From assembly GCA_025965295.1 (NCBI GenBank), contig JAOPXF010000070.1:1-12561 (forward strand): 12,561 nt of DNA, in the 5' to 3' direction. Positions 1 to 6,396 of the stretch are shown here, piece by piece. The notes beneath the pieces are model-generated. The model saw only the letters and a list, made by a program, of their open reading frames with translations. It did no database searches and had not been told where the DNA came from. The translations under genes were made by a program, and so were the position numbers. Origin of the DNA: Nocardioides sp. (GTDB lineage Bacteria > Actinomycetota > Actinomycetes > Propionibacteriales > Nocardioidaceae). Position 1 is the stretch's first letter. Each line of letters starts with the position of its first letter.

Positions 1-13
1 GCTCTTCCGATCT
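1..13. other. Illumina adapter remnant at contig end
   Basis: The first 13 bases, GCTCTTCCGATCT, are identical to the shared 3' end of Illumina TruSeq-type adapters. The genuine sequence of the SDR gene starts after them, and the frame happens to stay open across the remnant. This most likely marks an untrimmed assembly end, not biology. Confidence 0.85.
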
Positions 14-749
14 CCGGCGCGAGCGCCGGGACGCGCACGACACCGCCCCGCCAGCCCGGCACGCTGCGCACGACCCGCCGGCTGCCGATCAGGTCCACGG
101 CCGCGGCGGCGACGGCGTCCACGGTGAGGATCGCGCCGCCGGAGTGGACCAGCGCGCTGCCCAGCCCACCCGGGTCCTGCCCGTCGAGCATCGCCGTCTG
201 CACGCCGTCGGGGCAGATCGCGTGCACCCGGACCCGACGCGGCGTCTCGGCGTCCACCGACATCGTGGCCGAGACGATCGCGGCCTTCGACGCGGCGTAC
301 ACGCTGTAGCCCGGCACCGGCCCCAGCCCGGCCAGCGACGCCGTGTTGACGATGTCGCCGCCGCCCGCACCGAAGCCCGCGACCGCGGCGCGCATCCCCC
401 ACAGCGTGCCGAGCAGGTTGACCTCGACCAGGCGGCGCACGGCCTCCTCGGAGAGCTCGCTCAGCCGGCCGTCGTCGCCGACGCCGGCGTTGTTGAACCA
501 CGCGGTGAGTACGCCGTGGCGCGCGGCCTCGGCGGCCGCCGCGGCGTGGGCGTCCGGGTCGCGGACGTCGTGGTCAAGACCGGCCGCGGCGCCGATCTCG
601 GCGGCGGTCCGCTGCGCACCGGGGCCGTCGACGTCGGTCACGACCACGGCGTACCCCAGAGCGACCAGCCGCTCGGCGATCCCGCGGCCGATGCCGCGGG
701 CGCCTCCGGTGACGACGGCGCTGCCCGGGTGTCCCGCGTTCCTGGTCAT
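1..749 (-). CDS. SDR family NAD(P)-dependent oxidoreductase, 3' partial
   Basis: Classical short-chain dehydrogenase/reductase, a soluble Rossmann-fold enzyme that oxidises or reduces a hydroxyl/carbonyl group with NAD(P). Translating from the ATG at 749 gives the full set of motifs: the TGGARGIG cofactor loop (residues 14-21), NNAG (86-89), the structural Asn111, catalytic Ser138, and Tyr151/Lys155 in YAASK. Asp39 at the end of the second strand (VVVTDVD) favours NAD over NADP; this is inferred from family rules. About 246 residues are visible before the adapter bases, so a classical 250-290-aa enzyme is almost complete. No stop codon is present: the gene is cut by the contig end, not broken. 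It diverges from the GNAT gene across 56 bp. The substrate cannot be told from the sequence. Confidence 0.92.
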   Translation of the reverse strand, partial: MTRNAGHPGSAVVTGGARGIGRGIAERLVALGYAVVVTDVDGPGAQRTAAEIGAAAGLDHDVRDPDAHAAAAAEAARHGVLTAWFNNAGVGDDGRLSELSEEAVRRLVEVNLLGTLWGMRAAVAGFGAGGGDIVNTASLAGLGPVPGYSVYAASKAAIVSATMSVDAETPRRVRVHAICPDGVQTAMLDGQDPGGLGSALVHSGGAILTVDAVAAAAVDLIGSRRVVRSVPGWRGGVVRVPALAPEIGR

Positions 750-793
750 GGCGGGAGTCAACCATTCCGCCACGCGGCCCCACACCCTCGTCA

Positions 794-799
794 TAGGTT
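794..799 (+). promoter_or_regulatory. -10 box for leaderless GNAT mRNA
   Basis: TAGGTT fits the actinobacterial -10 consensus TANNNT and ends 6 nt before the GTG at 806, so transcription should begin at or next to the start codon. There is no Shine-Dalgarno sequence and no clear -35 element. Confidence 0.55.
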
Positions 800-805
800 G
801 CCGTC

Positions 806-1621
806 GTGACCGACCTGATCGTGGACACCCGAGTCTCCGCCGTCGAGGGCAACCTGCTGGAGTTCCTGGACACCGTCCGCACCAACCCGCACTTCGGCAG
901 CGACGGACAGCCGGACGCGACGACGTTCTTCCACACGGCAGCCATCGCCTTCCCGCTCGTGAACGGGGTCGCCGCGGCCCGCTTCGCACCGGAGGACGCG
1001 GCGCGGCGCACCGTCGAGGTGTTGGACCCGTTCGTCGAGCGCGGCCTGCCGTTCCTGTGGTGGCTCACGCCGTCGACGACCACTCCGGAGACCGAGCAGG
1101 CGCTCGAGCTCGCGGGGCTGCTGCGCGGCGACACCCCGGGGATGCACGTCGGGCTGACCGGACCGACCGGCACCCGGCCGGTGCCGGGCCTGGCGGTGCG
1201 TGTGGCCCAGCCCGGGGAGGAGCGCGCGGTCTTCGAGGTCATGGCCGAGGGCTTCGGGATGCCGCCGGAGCTGCTGGCCCCCCTCCACGACCTGATGGGC
1301 GGGCTCGCTCCCGACCGCCTCGTCCATGTCCTGGCGACGCTCGACGGCGAGGCCGTGGCCAGCGGCAGTCTCTGGGTCACGGGGACCGTCGGGGGGCTCT
1401 ACAACATCGCCACGGTCGAGCGCGCCCGCGGTCGTGGCGTGGGGCTCGCGGTCACCGGCGCGCTCATGGACCTCGCCCACGAGCGCGGCTGCACCGAGGC
1501 GATCCTGCACGCCACGGAGCAGGGGCGCCCCGTCTACGAGCGGCTCGGCTTCGTCGAGGTCTGCGCCACCCCGCAGTACGTCTGGCTCCCTCCCGAGGAC
1601 GCGCGGCCGGGCGCCGACTGA
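806..1621 (+). CDS. GNAT family N-acetyltransferase (tandem-type)
   Basis: Acetyl-CoA-dependent acetyltransferase of 271 aa. The C-terminal half (about 130-262) is a standard GNAT domain: a beta strand into GLYNIATV, then the pyrophosphate-binding loop RGRGVG (208-213) that fits R/Q-x-x-G-x-G/A, a helix, and the closing VYERLGF segment with Tyr244. The N-terminal half (1-125) carries the LPFLWWLTPSTTTP stretch (81-94), a pattern I know from degenerate first GNAT domains in actinobacterial two-domain acetyltransferases, so this is probably a tandem protein with one active domain. The GTG start is chosen because it sits 6 nt after a TAGGTT -10 box. The acceptor substrate is unknown. The gene ends 61 bp before lexA and probably has its own transcript. 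Confidence 0.88.
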   Translation: MTDLIVDTRVSAVEGNLLEFLDTVRTNPHFGSDGQPDATTFFHTAAIAFPLVNGVAAARFAPEDAARRTVEVLDPFVERGLPFLWWLTPSTTTPETEQALELAGLLRGDTPGMHVGLTGPTGTRPVPGLAVRVAQPGEERAVFEVMAEGFGMPPELLAPLHDLMGGLAPDRLVHVLATLDGEAVASGSLWVTGTVGGLYNIATVERARGRGVGLAVTGALMDLAHERGCTEAILHATEQGRPVYERLGFVEVCATPQYVWLPPEDARPGAD

Positions 1622-1634
1622 CGCCGACACGCCG

Positions 1635-1652
1635 TTCGAACAGATGTTTGAA
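1635..1652 (+). promoter_or_regulatory. SOS box (LexA operator)
   Basis: Near-perfect dyad TTCGAACAGATGTTTGAA. Its core 1637-1650 matches the Gram-positive LexA consensus CGAACRNRYGTTYG at every position. It overlaps the predicted -35 element of lexA (TTGAAT, 1648-1653), so bound LexA would block RNA polymerase: negative autoregulation relieved by DNA damage. Confidence 0.93.
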
Positions 1653-1676
1653 TCACCGGGTCCGGATGGCTACGGT
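1648..1676 (+). promoter_or_regulatory. lexA promoter
   Basis: A -35 element TTGAAT (1648-1653) and a -10 element TACGGT (1671-1676) are separated by exactly 17 bp. The -10 ends 6 nt before the lexA ATG at 1683, predicting a leaderless transcript. The right half of the SOS box is embedded in the -35. Confidence 0.75.
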
Positions 1677-1682
1677 GGACCC

Positions 1683-2408
1683 ATGGCCACCAACAAGACC
1701 CGAGGCACGGTCAGCGAGCTCCCGGACGGTCCTCCGGACGCGACCGGGCTGACGCCGCGCCAGCTGCGCGTGCTCGCGCACATCAAGGACGCCATCGAGC
1801 TGCGGGGCTACCCGCCCAGCATGCGCGAGATCGGCGACGCGGTCGGGCTGACGAGCTCCTCCAGCGTCGCCCACCAGCTCAAGGTCCTCGAGGAGAAGGG
1901 GTTCCTCAAGCGCGACCCCAACCGTCCCCGCGCCCTCGAGGTCTTCCTGCCCGAGCTGATGGCGGCCCGCCGCTCGATCTCCTCGGCCGAGGAGACGTCG
2001 TACGACGAGACGGGTGTCGGCGACGCGATGCCGGCCGCGACGTACGTCCCGATGGTCGGCCGGATCGCCGCCGGCGGCCCGATCCTGGCGGAGGAGAACC
2101 TCTCCGAGGTCTTCCCGCTGCCCCGCCAGCTGGTCGGCGAGGGCACCCTCTTCATGCTCGAGGTGTCGGGCGACTCGATGGTCGACGCGGCGATCTGCGA
2201 CGGCGACTACGTGGTCATCCGCAAGGAGCAGACGGCCGAGAACGGCGACATCGTGGCGGCCCTCATCGACGGCGAGGCGACGGTCAAGACATTCCAGCGC
2301 AAGGACGGCCACGTGTGGCTGCTCCCCCACAACGAGGCCTACGATCCCATCGACGGGACCCACGCCTCCATCCTCGGCAAGGTCACGGCGGTGCTCCGTC
2401 GGGTGTGA
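1683..2408 (+). CDS. lexA: Transcriptional repressor LexA
   Basis: SOS-response repressor and self-cleaving serine peptidase (S24 family), 241 aa. The N-terminal winged helix (about 24-90) includes LTPRQLRVLAHIKDAIE and the recognition region GLTSSSSVAHQLKVLEEKGFL. A linker of about 40 residues leads to the peptidase domain. The cleavage site is Ala130-Gly131 (GRIAAGGP), the nucleophile is Ser165 (VSGDSM) and the general base is Lys202 (ATVKTF). RecA filaments on single-stranded DNA are known to trigger cleavage. The ATG at 1683 is chosen over in-frame upstream starts because it follows the promoter and SOS box directly; an earlier start would put them inside the coding region. Length and all key residues are normal. 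nrdR, which often follows lexA in actinobacteria, is absent here. Confidence 0.97.
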   Translation: MATNKTRGTVSELPDGPPDATGLTPRQLRVLAHIKDAIELRGYPPSMREIGDAVGLTSSSSVAHQLKVLEEKGFLKRDPNRPRALEVFLPELMAARRSISSAEETSYDETGVGDAMPAATYVPMVGRIAAGGPILAEENLSEVFPLPRQLVGEGTLFMLEVSGDSMVDAAICDGDYVVIRKEQTAENGDIVAALIDGEATVKTFQRKDGHVWLLPHNEAYDPIDGTHASILGKVTAVLRRV

Positions 2409-2432
2409 CCCCTGAGACTTTTGAGGAATAAT
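2405..2432 (+). promoter_or_regulatory. Candidate sigma-70-like promoter for the PAP2 gene
   Basis: GTGACC (2405-2410, 4 of 6 to TTGACA) and AATAAT (2427-2432, 5 of 6 to TATAAT) are separated by 16 bp in a locally A/T-rich patch that stands out in this GC-rich window. The -35 overlaps the lexA stop codon. Transcription would start near 2438-2440, giving a leader of about 55 nt that contains the interleaved stems. A competing possibility is a leaderless start from AAAGTT (2483-2488), 6 nt before the GTG. Confidence 0.45.
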
Positions 2433-2436
2433 CCGG

Positions 2437-2467
2437 GGTTCACTCAGGGCTGAACCTGGTGCCCTGA
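2437..2467 (+). other. Interleaved stems with possible H-type pseudoknot
   Basis: Stem 1 pairs GGTTCA (2437-2442) with TGAACC (2451-2456). Stem 2 pairs TCAGGGC (2444-2450) with GCCCTGA (2461-2467). Both are perfect, and the arms alternate in the order 1-2-1-2. The stems are therefore either mutually exclusive hairpins or together a compact H-type pseudoknot, with a 1-nt loop, a 0-nt junction and a 4-nt loop. No T-tract follows, so a classical lexA terminator is unlikely. Stem 1 could also be an operator dyad. The role is unknown. Confidence 0.4.
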
Positions 2468-2494
2468 ACTTCCGGATCGGCCAAAGTTGGCGCT

Positions 2495-3310
2495 GTGAGC
2501 ATCATGACGAACGGCTGCACCCTCCGCAGGCGGTATCCCCGCCTGATCCGAGGGGTGCTCGAGCTCGTCCTGATCCTGACGCTCTGGGTGGCCTACAGCT
2601 TCTCCCGGCTCTTCGCCGACGCGGCCATGGGCCCGGCGCTGGCCCGCGCCCACGAGCTGCTCCACCTCGAGGGGCGCCTGGGCATCCACTGGGAGCTCCC
2701 GCTCAACCAGCTCTTCACCAACCACGAGATCATCGGGCTGCTCGGCAGCTACTGGTACGCCACCGCCCACTACGTCGTCACCGGCGCGGTGCTGCTGTGG
2801 CTCTACCGCCTCGGCGCCACCTCCTACGTCCCCGCCCGCCGTGCGCTGGTCGCGGGGACGCTCCTCGGCCTGGCCGCCTACCTCCTGCTCCCGACCGCGC
2901 CGCCGCGCTTCATCCAGGGGTACGTCGACGTGCTGAGCCTGCATGCGTCCGACGGCTGGTGGAGCACCGACGCGTCCGCCCCGCGCGGACTCGGGGGGCT
3001 CACCAACGAGCTCGCCGCCTTCCCCTCGATGCACGCCGGGTGGGCGTTGTGGGTGGCGATGGTGATCCAGCGGCACGCTCAGTGGGCCTGGCTGCGGGTC
3101 GTCGGCTGGCTCTACGCCGCCGGCACCGCGATCGTCATCGTCGGCACCGGCAACCACTGGGTGATCGACGTGATCATGGGCTGGCTGGTCGTGATCGCCG
3201 GCTTCGCCGTCGCCGAGGTCATGGGCGCCCGGGGCCAGGATCCCGGCGAACCCCAGTTCGGGGTGCCCCGCACGGGTCAAGGGAATCCTTCGCCCGCTGT
3301 GATCGAGTAG
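2495..3310 (+). CDS. PAP2-superfamily membrane phosphatase (inositolphosphotransferase-like)
   Basis: Integral membrane protein of 271 aa from the PAP2/Aur1-like branch of the acid phosphatase superfamily, whose members dephosphorylate lipid phosphates or transfer phospho-headgroups on the outer membrane face. Visible features are several hydrophobic helices (about 20-40, 77-104, 115-133, 183-192, 199-217, 226-243), the LLPTAPPRF segment (131-139) typical of the PAP2_3 subgroup, FPSMHAG with catalytic His180, and HWVID with His221 and Asp225. The canonical KxxxxxxRP signature is not obvious, as is usual for this subgroup. The GTG start gives VSIMTN; an ATG three codons later (2504) is an alternative. 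A short dyad GCCAA-AG-TTGGC (2480-2491) lies just before the start. The gene precedes two exported phosphoesterases, suggesting a shared extracytoplasmic phosphate role. The substrate is unknown. Confidence 0.85.
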   Translation: MSIMTNGCTLRRRYPRLIRGVLELVLILTLWVAYSFSRLFADAAMGPALARAHELLHLEGRLGIHWELPLNQLFTNHEIIGLLGSYWYATAHYVVTGAVLLWLYRLGATSYVPARRALVAGTLLGLAAYLLLPTAPPRFIQGYVDVLSLHASDGWWSTDASAPRGLGGLTNELAAFPSMHAGWALWVAMVIQRHAQWAWLRVVGWLYAAGTAIVIVGTGNHWVIDVIMGWLVVIAGFAVAEVMGARGQDPGEPQFGVPRTGQGNPSPAVIE

Positions 3311-3318
3311 TCCCGACA

Positions 3319-3336
3319 CCGTCCGGCCTCCGGATG
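3319..3336 (+). terminator. Weak candidate terminator hairpin after the PAP2 gene
   Basis: TCCGG-CCT-CCGGA (3322-3334), extended by one G-T and one C-G pair, forms a short GC-rich hairpin about 10 bp after the PAP2 stop. No U-tract follows. Hairpins without U-tracts are common in actinobacteria, but this one is short. Confidence 0.25.
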
Positions 3337-3409
3337 TCCGGCGCGTGAACAGTGCGTGGTCACACACCGCGGGTCGTCACGCGGACGGCTCCTCGTCGTT
3401 GAATGCACC

Positions 3410-5158
3410 GTGACCACACCGCAGCCGCCGATCCGGCGCCCCCTCCCCCGTCGCACCCTGCTGGCCACCGGCGCCGTCGGAGCCGTCGGAGCCGGCCTGG
3501 CCGCGGCTCCCGCGGCCACCGCGACGTCCGCGACGTCCGCCGCGCGCTCCCGCGGCTTCCGCGACTTCTTCCAGCACGGCGTCGCCTCCGGCGACCCGCT
3601 GCCGCAGGCCGTGGTGCTCTGGACGCGGGTCACCCCCACCGCGGCCAGCAGCCCAGGGTCGGGCAGGGGTCCGAAGGTCGACGTGCAGTGGGAGGTCGCG
3701 ACCGACCGGCGGTTCCGGCACGTCGTCCGCCGGGGCGTCTTCGCCACCGGACCGAGCCGCGACCACACCGTCAAGCTCGACGTGACCGGGCTGGAGCCGG
3801 CGCGCTGGTACTTCTACCGCTTCCGCCTCGACGGCGTCACCAGCCGGGTGGGCCGCACCCGCACCGCCCCCGCGCACGACGCCCTGCCCGACCACCTGCG
3901 CTTCGGGGTCGTCTCGTGCGCCAACTACCAGGCCGGGTGGTTCAGCGCCTACCGCGGGCTGGCCGCCCGCGACGACCTGCACGCGGTGGTCCACCTCGGT
4001 GACTACGTCTACGAGTACGGCCCCGGCCAGTACGGCTACGGCCAGGACGACGTCGACATCCGCACGCACGAGCCCGCGCACGAGATGCTCTCCCTGGCCG
4101 ACTACCGGCAGCGGCACGCGCAGTACAAGCGCGACCGGGACCTGCAGGACCTGCACGCGAAGTACGCATGGATCGTCACCTGGGACGACCACGAGGTCGC
4201 GAACGACCAGTGGAAGAGCGGCGCCGAGAACCACACCCCCGGCCACGGGGCGGGCGGCGAGGGCAGCTACCGGAAGCGGCGGGCCCGCGCGCACCGGGCG
4301 TACGACGAGTGGATGCCCGCGCGCCTCGACGGCACCGCCGCGCTCGGTGACGGCGACCGGCTCTTCCGGCGGCTGCGCTTCGGACAGCTGGCCGAGCTGA
4401 GCATGCTCGACCTGCGCACCTACCGCGACCGGCAGGCCGACACCGTGCCGACGCCGGTCCCCAACCCCGACCCGGCCACCGGCGACCCGGACCGCACGAT
4501 CACCGGCACGCAGCAGCTGCATTGGCTCAAGGACTCCCTCGACCGGCACCGGCCGCAGTGGAAGATCGTCGGCAACCCCGTGATGATCGCGCCGGTCGAC
4601 TTCGGGGCGCTGCCGGACGACGCGATCGACGCCGTCCACGAGGTGACCGGGAGCGCGCCCCGCGACGGTGCGCCGTACAACGTCGACCAGTGGGACGGCT
4701 ACACCGACGACCGCCGCCAGGTCTTCAACCACATCCGCAACCACCAGGTGAAGGACGCGCTCTTCATCACCGGCGACATCCACTCCGGGTGGGCGGCGGA
4801 GCTGCCGTACGACGCGTCGACGTACACCGGCACGGGCGTGGGCGACTCGGCCGGCGTCGAGTTCGTGTGCAGCTCGGTGACGTCGAACAACCTCAAGGAC
4901 ATCACCGGCACCCCGCCGCGCACGTCGAGCCTCGCGGTCGAGGAGACGATCAAGGCCAACAACCGGCACGTCAAGTACCTCGACTTCGACAGCCACGGCT
5001 TCTCGGTGCTCGACATCACCGCCAAGCGGGCGCAGATGGACTGGTACGTGATCGGCGACCGGGCCGACCGCGACACCGACATCACCTGGTCGGTCTCCTA
5101 CGCCACCCGGGCCGGCACCGGCCGGGTCGAGGCCGTCGACGGGCCGGTCGGGGCATGA
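3410..5158 (+). CDS. phoD: Tat-exported alkaline phosphatase D (PhoD family)
   Basis: Secreted metallophosphoesterase of 582 aa that releases phosphate from mono- and diesters outside the membrane. The N-terminus is a twin-arginine signal: Arg14-Arg15 in PRRTLLATG, a hydrophobic core to about 34, then an Ala/Thr/Ser linker. A PhoD N-terminal beta domain (about 50-152) with FFQHGVASGDP follows, then the catalytic domain with SCANY (169-173, metal-ligand Cys of the Fe/Ca-type PhoD family), HLGDYVYEY (195-203), WDDHEVANDQW (258-268) and GDIHSGW (455-461). The GTG at 3410 is preferred over an in-frame GTG-type start 18 codons upstream because it places the RR motif at normal depth and follows a TTGAAT -10-like box. 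Two 9-bp tandem duplications lie in the signal/linker region. The stop overlaps the next start as ATGA, so the two genes are translationally coupled. Confidence 0.93.
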   Translation: MTTPQPPIRRPLPRRTLLATGAVGAVGAGLAAAPAATATSATSAARSRGFRDFFQHGVASGDPLPQAVVLWTRVTPTAASSPGSGRGPKVDVQWEVATDRRFRHVVRRGVFATGPSRDHTVKLDVTGLEPARWYFYRFRLDGVTSRVGRTRTAPAHDALPDHLRFGVVSCANYQAGWFSAYRGLAARDDLHAVVHLGDYVYEYGPGQYGYGQDDVDIRTHEPAHEMLSLADYRQRHAQYKRDRDLQDLHAKYAWIVTWDDHEVANDQWKSGAENHTPGHGAGGEGSYRKRRARAHRAYDEWMPARLDGTAALGDGDRLFRRLRFGQLAELSMLDLRTYRDRQADTVPTPVPNPDPATGDPDRTITGTQQLHWLKDSLDRHRPQWKIVGNPVMIAPVDFGALPDDAIDAVHEVTGSAPRDGAPYNVDQWDGYTDDRRQVFNHIRNHQVKDALFITGDIHSGWAAELPYDASTYTGTGVGDSAGVEFVCSSVTSNNLKDITGTPPRTSSLAVEETIKANNRHVKYLDFDSHGFSVLDITAKRAQMDWYVIGDRADRDTDITWSVSYATRAGTGRVEAVDGPVGA

Positions 5159-6393
5159 GCACCACCCGGCGTACCTTTCTCGTCGCCGGAGGCGGCCTGG
5201 TCTTCTCGACGATCGCCGGGGCCGCGGCGGCCGGGAGCGGGGCGAGGGGGCGCAAGCGGGCCTACGTGATCGTCGTCGACGGCTGCCGACCCGACGAGAT
5301 CACCGCCGAGCTGACCCCGCAGCTGCACGCGCTGCGCGACGGCGGGCTGCACTTCCCGCGGGCGTCGTCGATGCCGGTCATGGAGACGATCCCCAACCAC
5401 GTGATGATGATGAGCGGCGTCCGCCCGGACCGCAGCGGGGTGCCGGCGAACACCGTCTACGACCGCTCGCTCGGCGCGACCCGGACCCTGGAGAAGGCGT
5501 CGGACATCAGGTCGGGCACGGTCATCGAGCGACTCAACAGGCACGGCTTCACGACCGGCACGGTGCTGAGCAAGACCTACCTGTACGGCGTCTTCGGCGC
5601 CCGGGCCACGCACCGCTGGGAGCCCGGCCCGATCGTGCCGGTCTCCGGGCACGCGCCCGACCAGTTCACGATGGACGCGGTGCTCGCGATGGTCGACGAG
5701 CTCGACCCCAACCTCGTCTTCGTGAACCTCGGCGACATCGACCGCTTCGGGCACGCGGACTTCTCCGGCACGTCGGTGCGCGCCCAGCGCCGGCTCGCCC
5801 TGGCGGACACCGACAACCAGGTGCAGCGGTTCGTCGACATGCTGAGGTCGACCGGGCGATGGAAGCACTCGGTCGTCGTCGTGCTGGCCGACCACTCGAT
5901 GGACTGGTCCACGCCGGACGCGATCATCACGCTCCAGGGCCCGATGGACGCCGACCCGATGCTGGCCGGCCGGGTGCAGATCGCCTGCAACGGCGGGGCC
6001 GACCTCCTCTACTGGACCGGGCCGGCCGCGGACCGAGCGGCGGCGATCGAGCGGATCCGGGCGGTCGCCAACGGCGTGGAGGGCGTGCTGGCCGCGCATG
6101 CCCGCACCGAGCCGTGGCTGCGGCTCGGCCCGGAGGCCGGGGACGTGGTCGCGTTCTGCAAGCAGGGCTGGCGCTTCAGCGACCCCGACCCGTCGGCCAA
6201 TCCGATCCCGGGCAACCACGGCCACCCCGCCACCCGGCAGATCCCGTTCTTCCTCGCCGGCGGCCACCCTGACGTGCCGCGCCGCAAGGCCTCGGCCGCG
6301 CATGCCCGCACCGTCGACGTGGCTCCGACGATCGCGAAGTTCTTCGGCGTCGGCAGGCCGCGCGGCGGCTGGGACGGCCGCGCCCGACTCTGA
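5155..6393 (+). CDS. Tat-exported type I phosphodiesterase/nucleotide pyrophosphatase
   Basis: Alkaline phosphatase-superfamily hydrolase (NPP/autotaxin-like) of 412 aa that probably cleaves phosphodiester or pyrophosphate bonds with two zinc ions. The signal TTRRTFLVAGGG is a near-ideal twin-arginine motif, with a hydrophobic stretch and an AAAAG region around 23-27. Metal and catalytic residues appear in family order: Asp42 (VVDGCRP), nucleophile Thr78 in METIPNH, Asp196/His200 in DRFGH, Asp246-His247 in LADHS, and His355 in NHGHP. The ATG overlaps the phoD stop as ATGA (5155-5158), so the pair should be co-translated, and its diester cleavage could feed monoesters to PhoD (inference). Length is typical for a compact bacterial NPP. 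The stop abuts the convergent helicase stop. A sulfatase-like activity cannot be excluded. Confidence 0.9.
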   Translation: MSTTRRTFLVAGGGLVFSTIAGAAAAGSGARGRKRAYVIVVDGCRPDEITAELTPQLHALRDGGLHFPRASSMPVMETIPNHVMMMSGVRPDRSGVPANTVYDRSLGATRTLEKASDIRSGTVIERLNRHGFTTGTVLSKTYLYGVFGARATHRWEPGPIVPVSGHAPDQFTMDAVLAMVDELDPNLVFVNLGDIDRFGHADFSGTSVRAQRRLALADTDNQVQRFVDMLRSTGRWKHSVVVVLADHSMDWSTPDAIITLQGPMDADPMLAGRVQIACNGGADLLYWTGPAADRAAAIERIRAVANGVEGVLAAHARTEPWLRLGPEAGDVVAFCKQGWRFSDPDPSANPIPGNHGHPATRQIPFFLAGGHPDVPRRKASAAHARTVDVAPTIAKFFGVGRPRGGWDGRARL

Positions 6394-6396
6394 TCA
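6391..6396. other. Abutting convergent stop codons (TGATCA)
   Basis: The phosphodiesterase TGA (6391-6393, +) and the helicase TGA (6394-6396, -) touch with no base between them and form the palindrome TGATCA. There is no room for an intergenic terminator, so each transcript must end inside the opposing gene. Confidence 0.95.

Noticed and set aside
1326..1682. LexA start upstream at 1326
   Set aside because: It would overlap the GNAT gene and place the promoter and SOS box inside the coding region; the added residues are Arg/Ser-rich out-of-frame noise.
3350..3390. PHO box (PhoP direct repeats) before phoD
   Set aside because: GGTCACACACC (3358) and CGTCACGCGGA (3375) resemble repeat units but are spaced 17 bp apart, not 11, and match the GTTCA core poorly.
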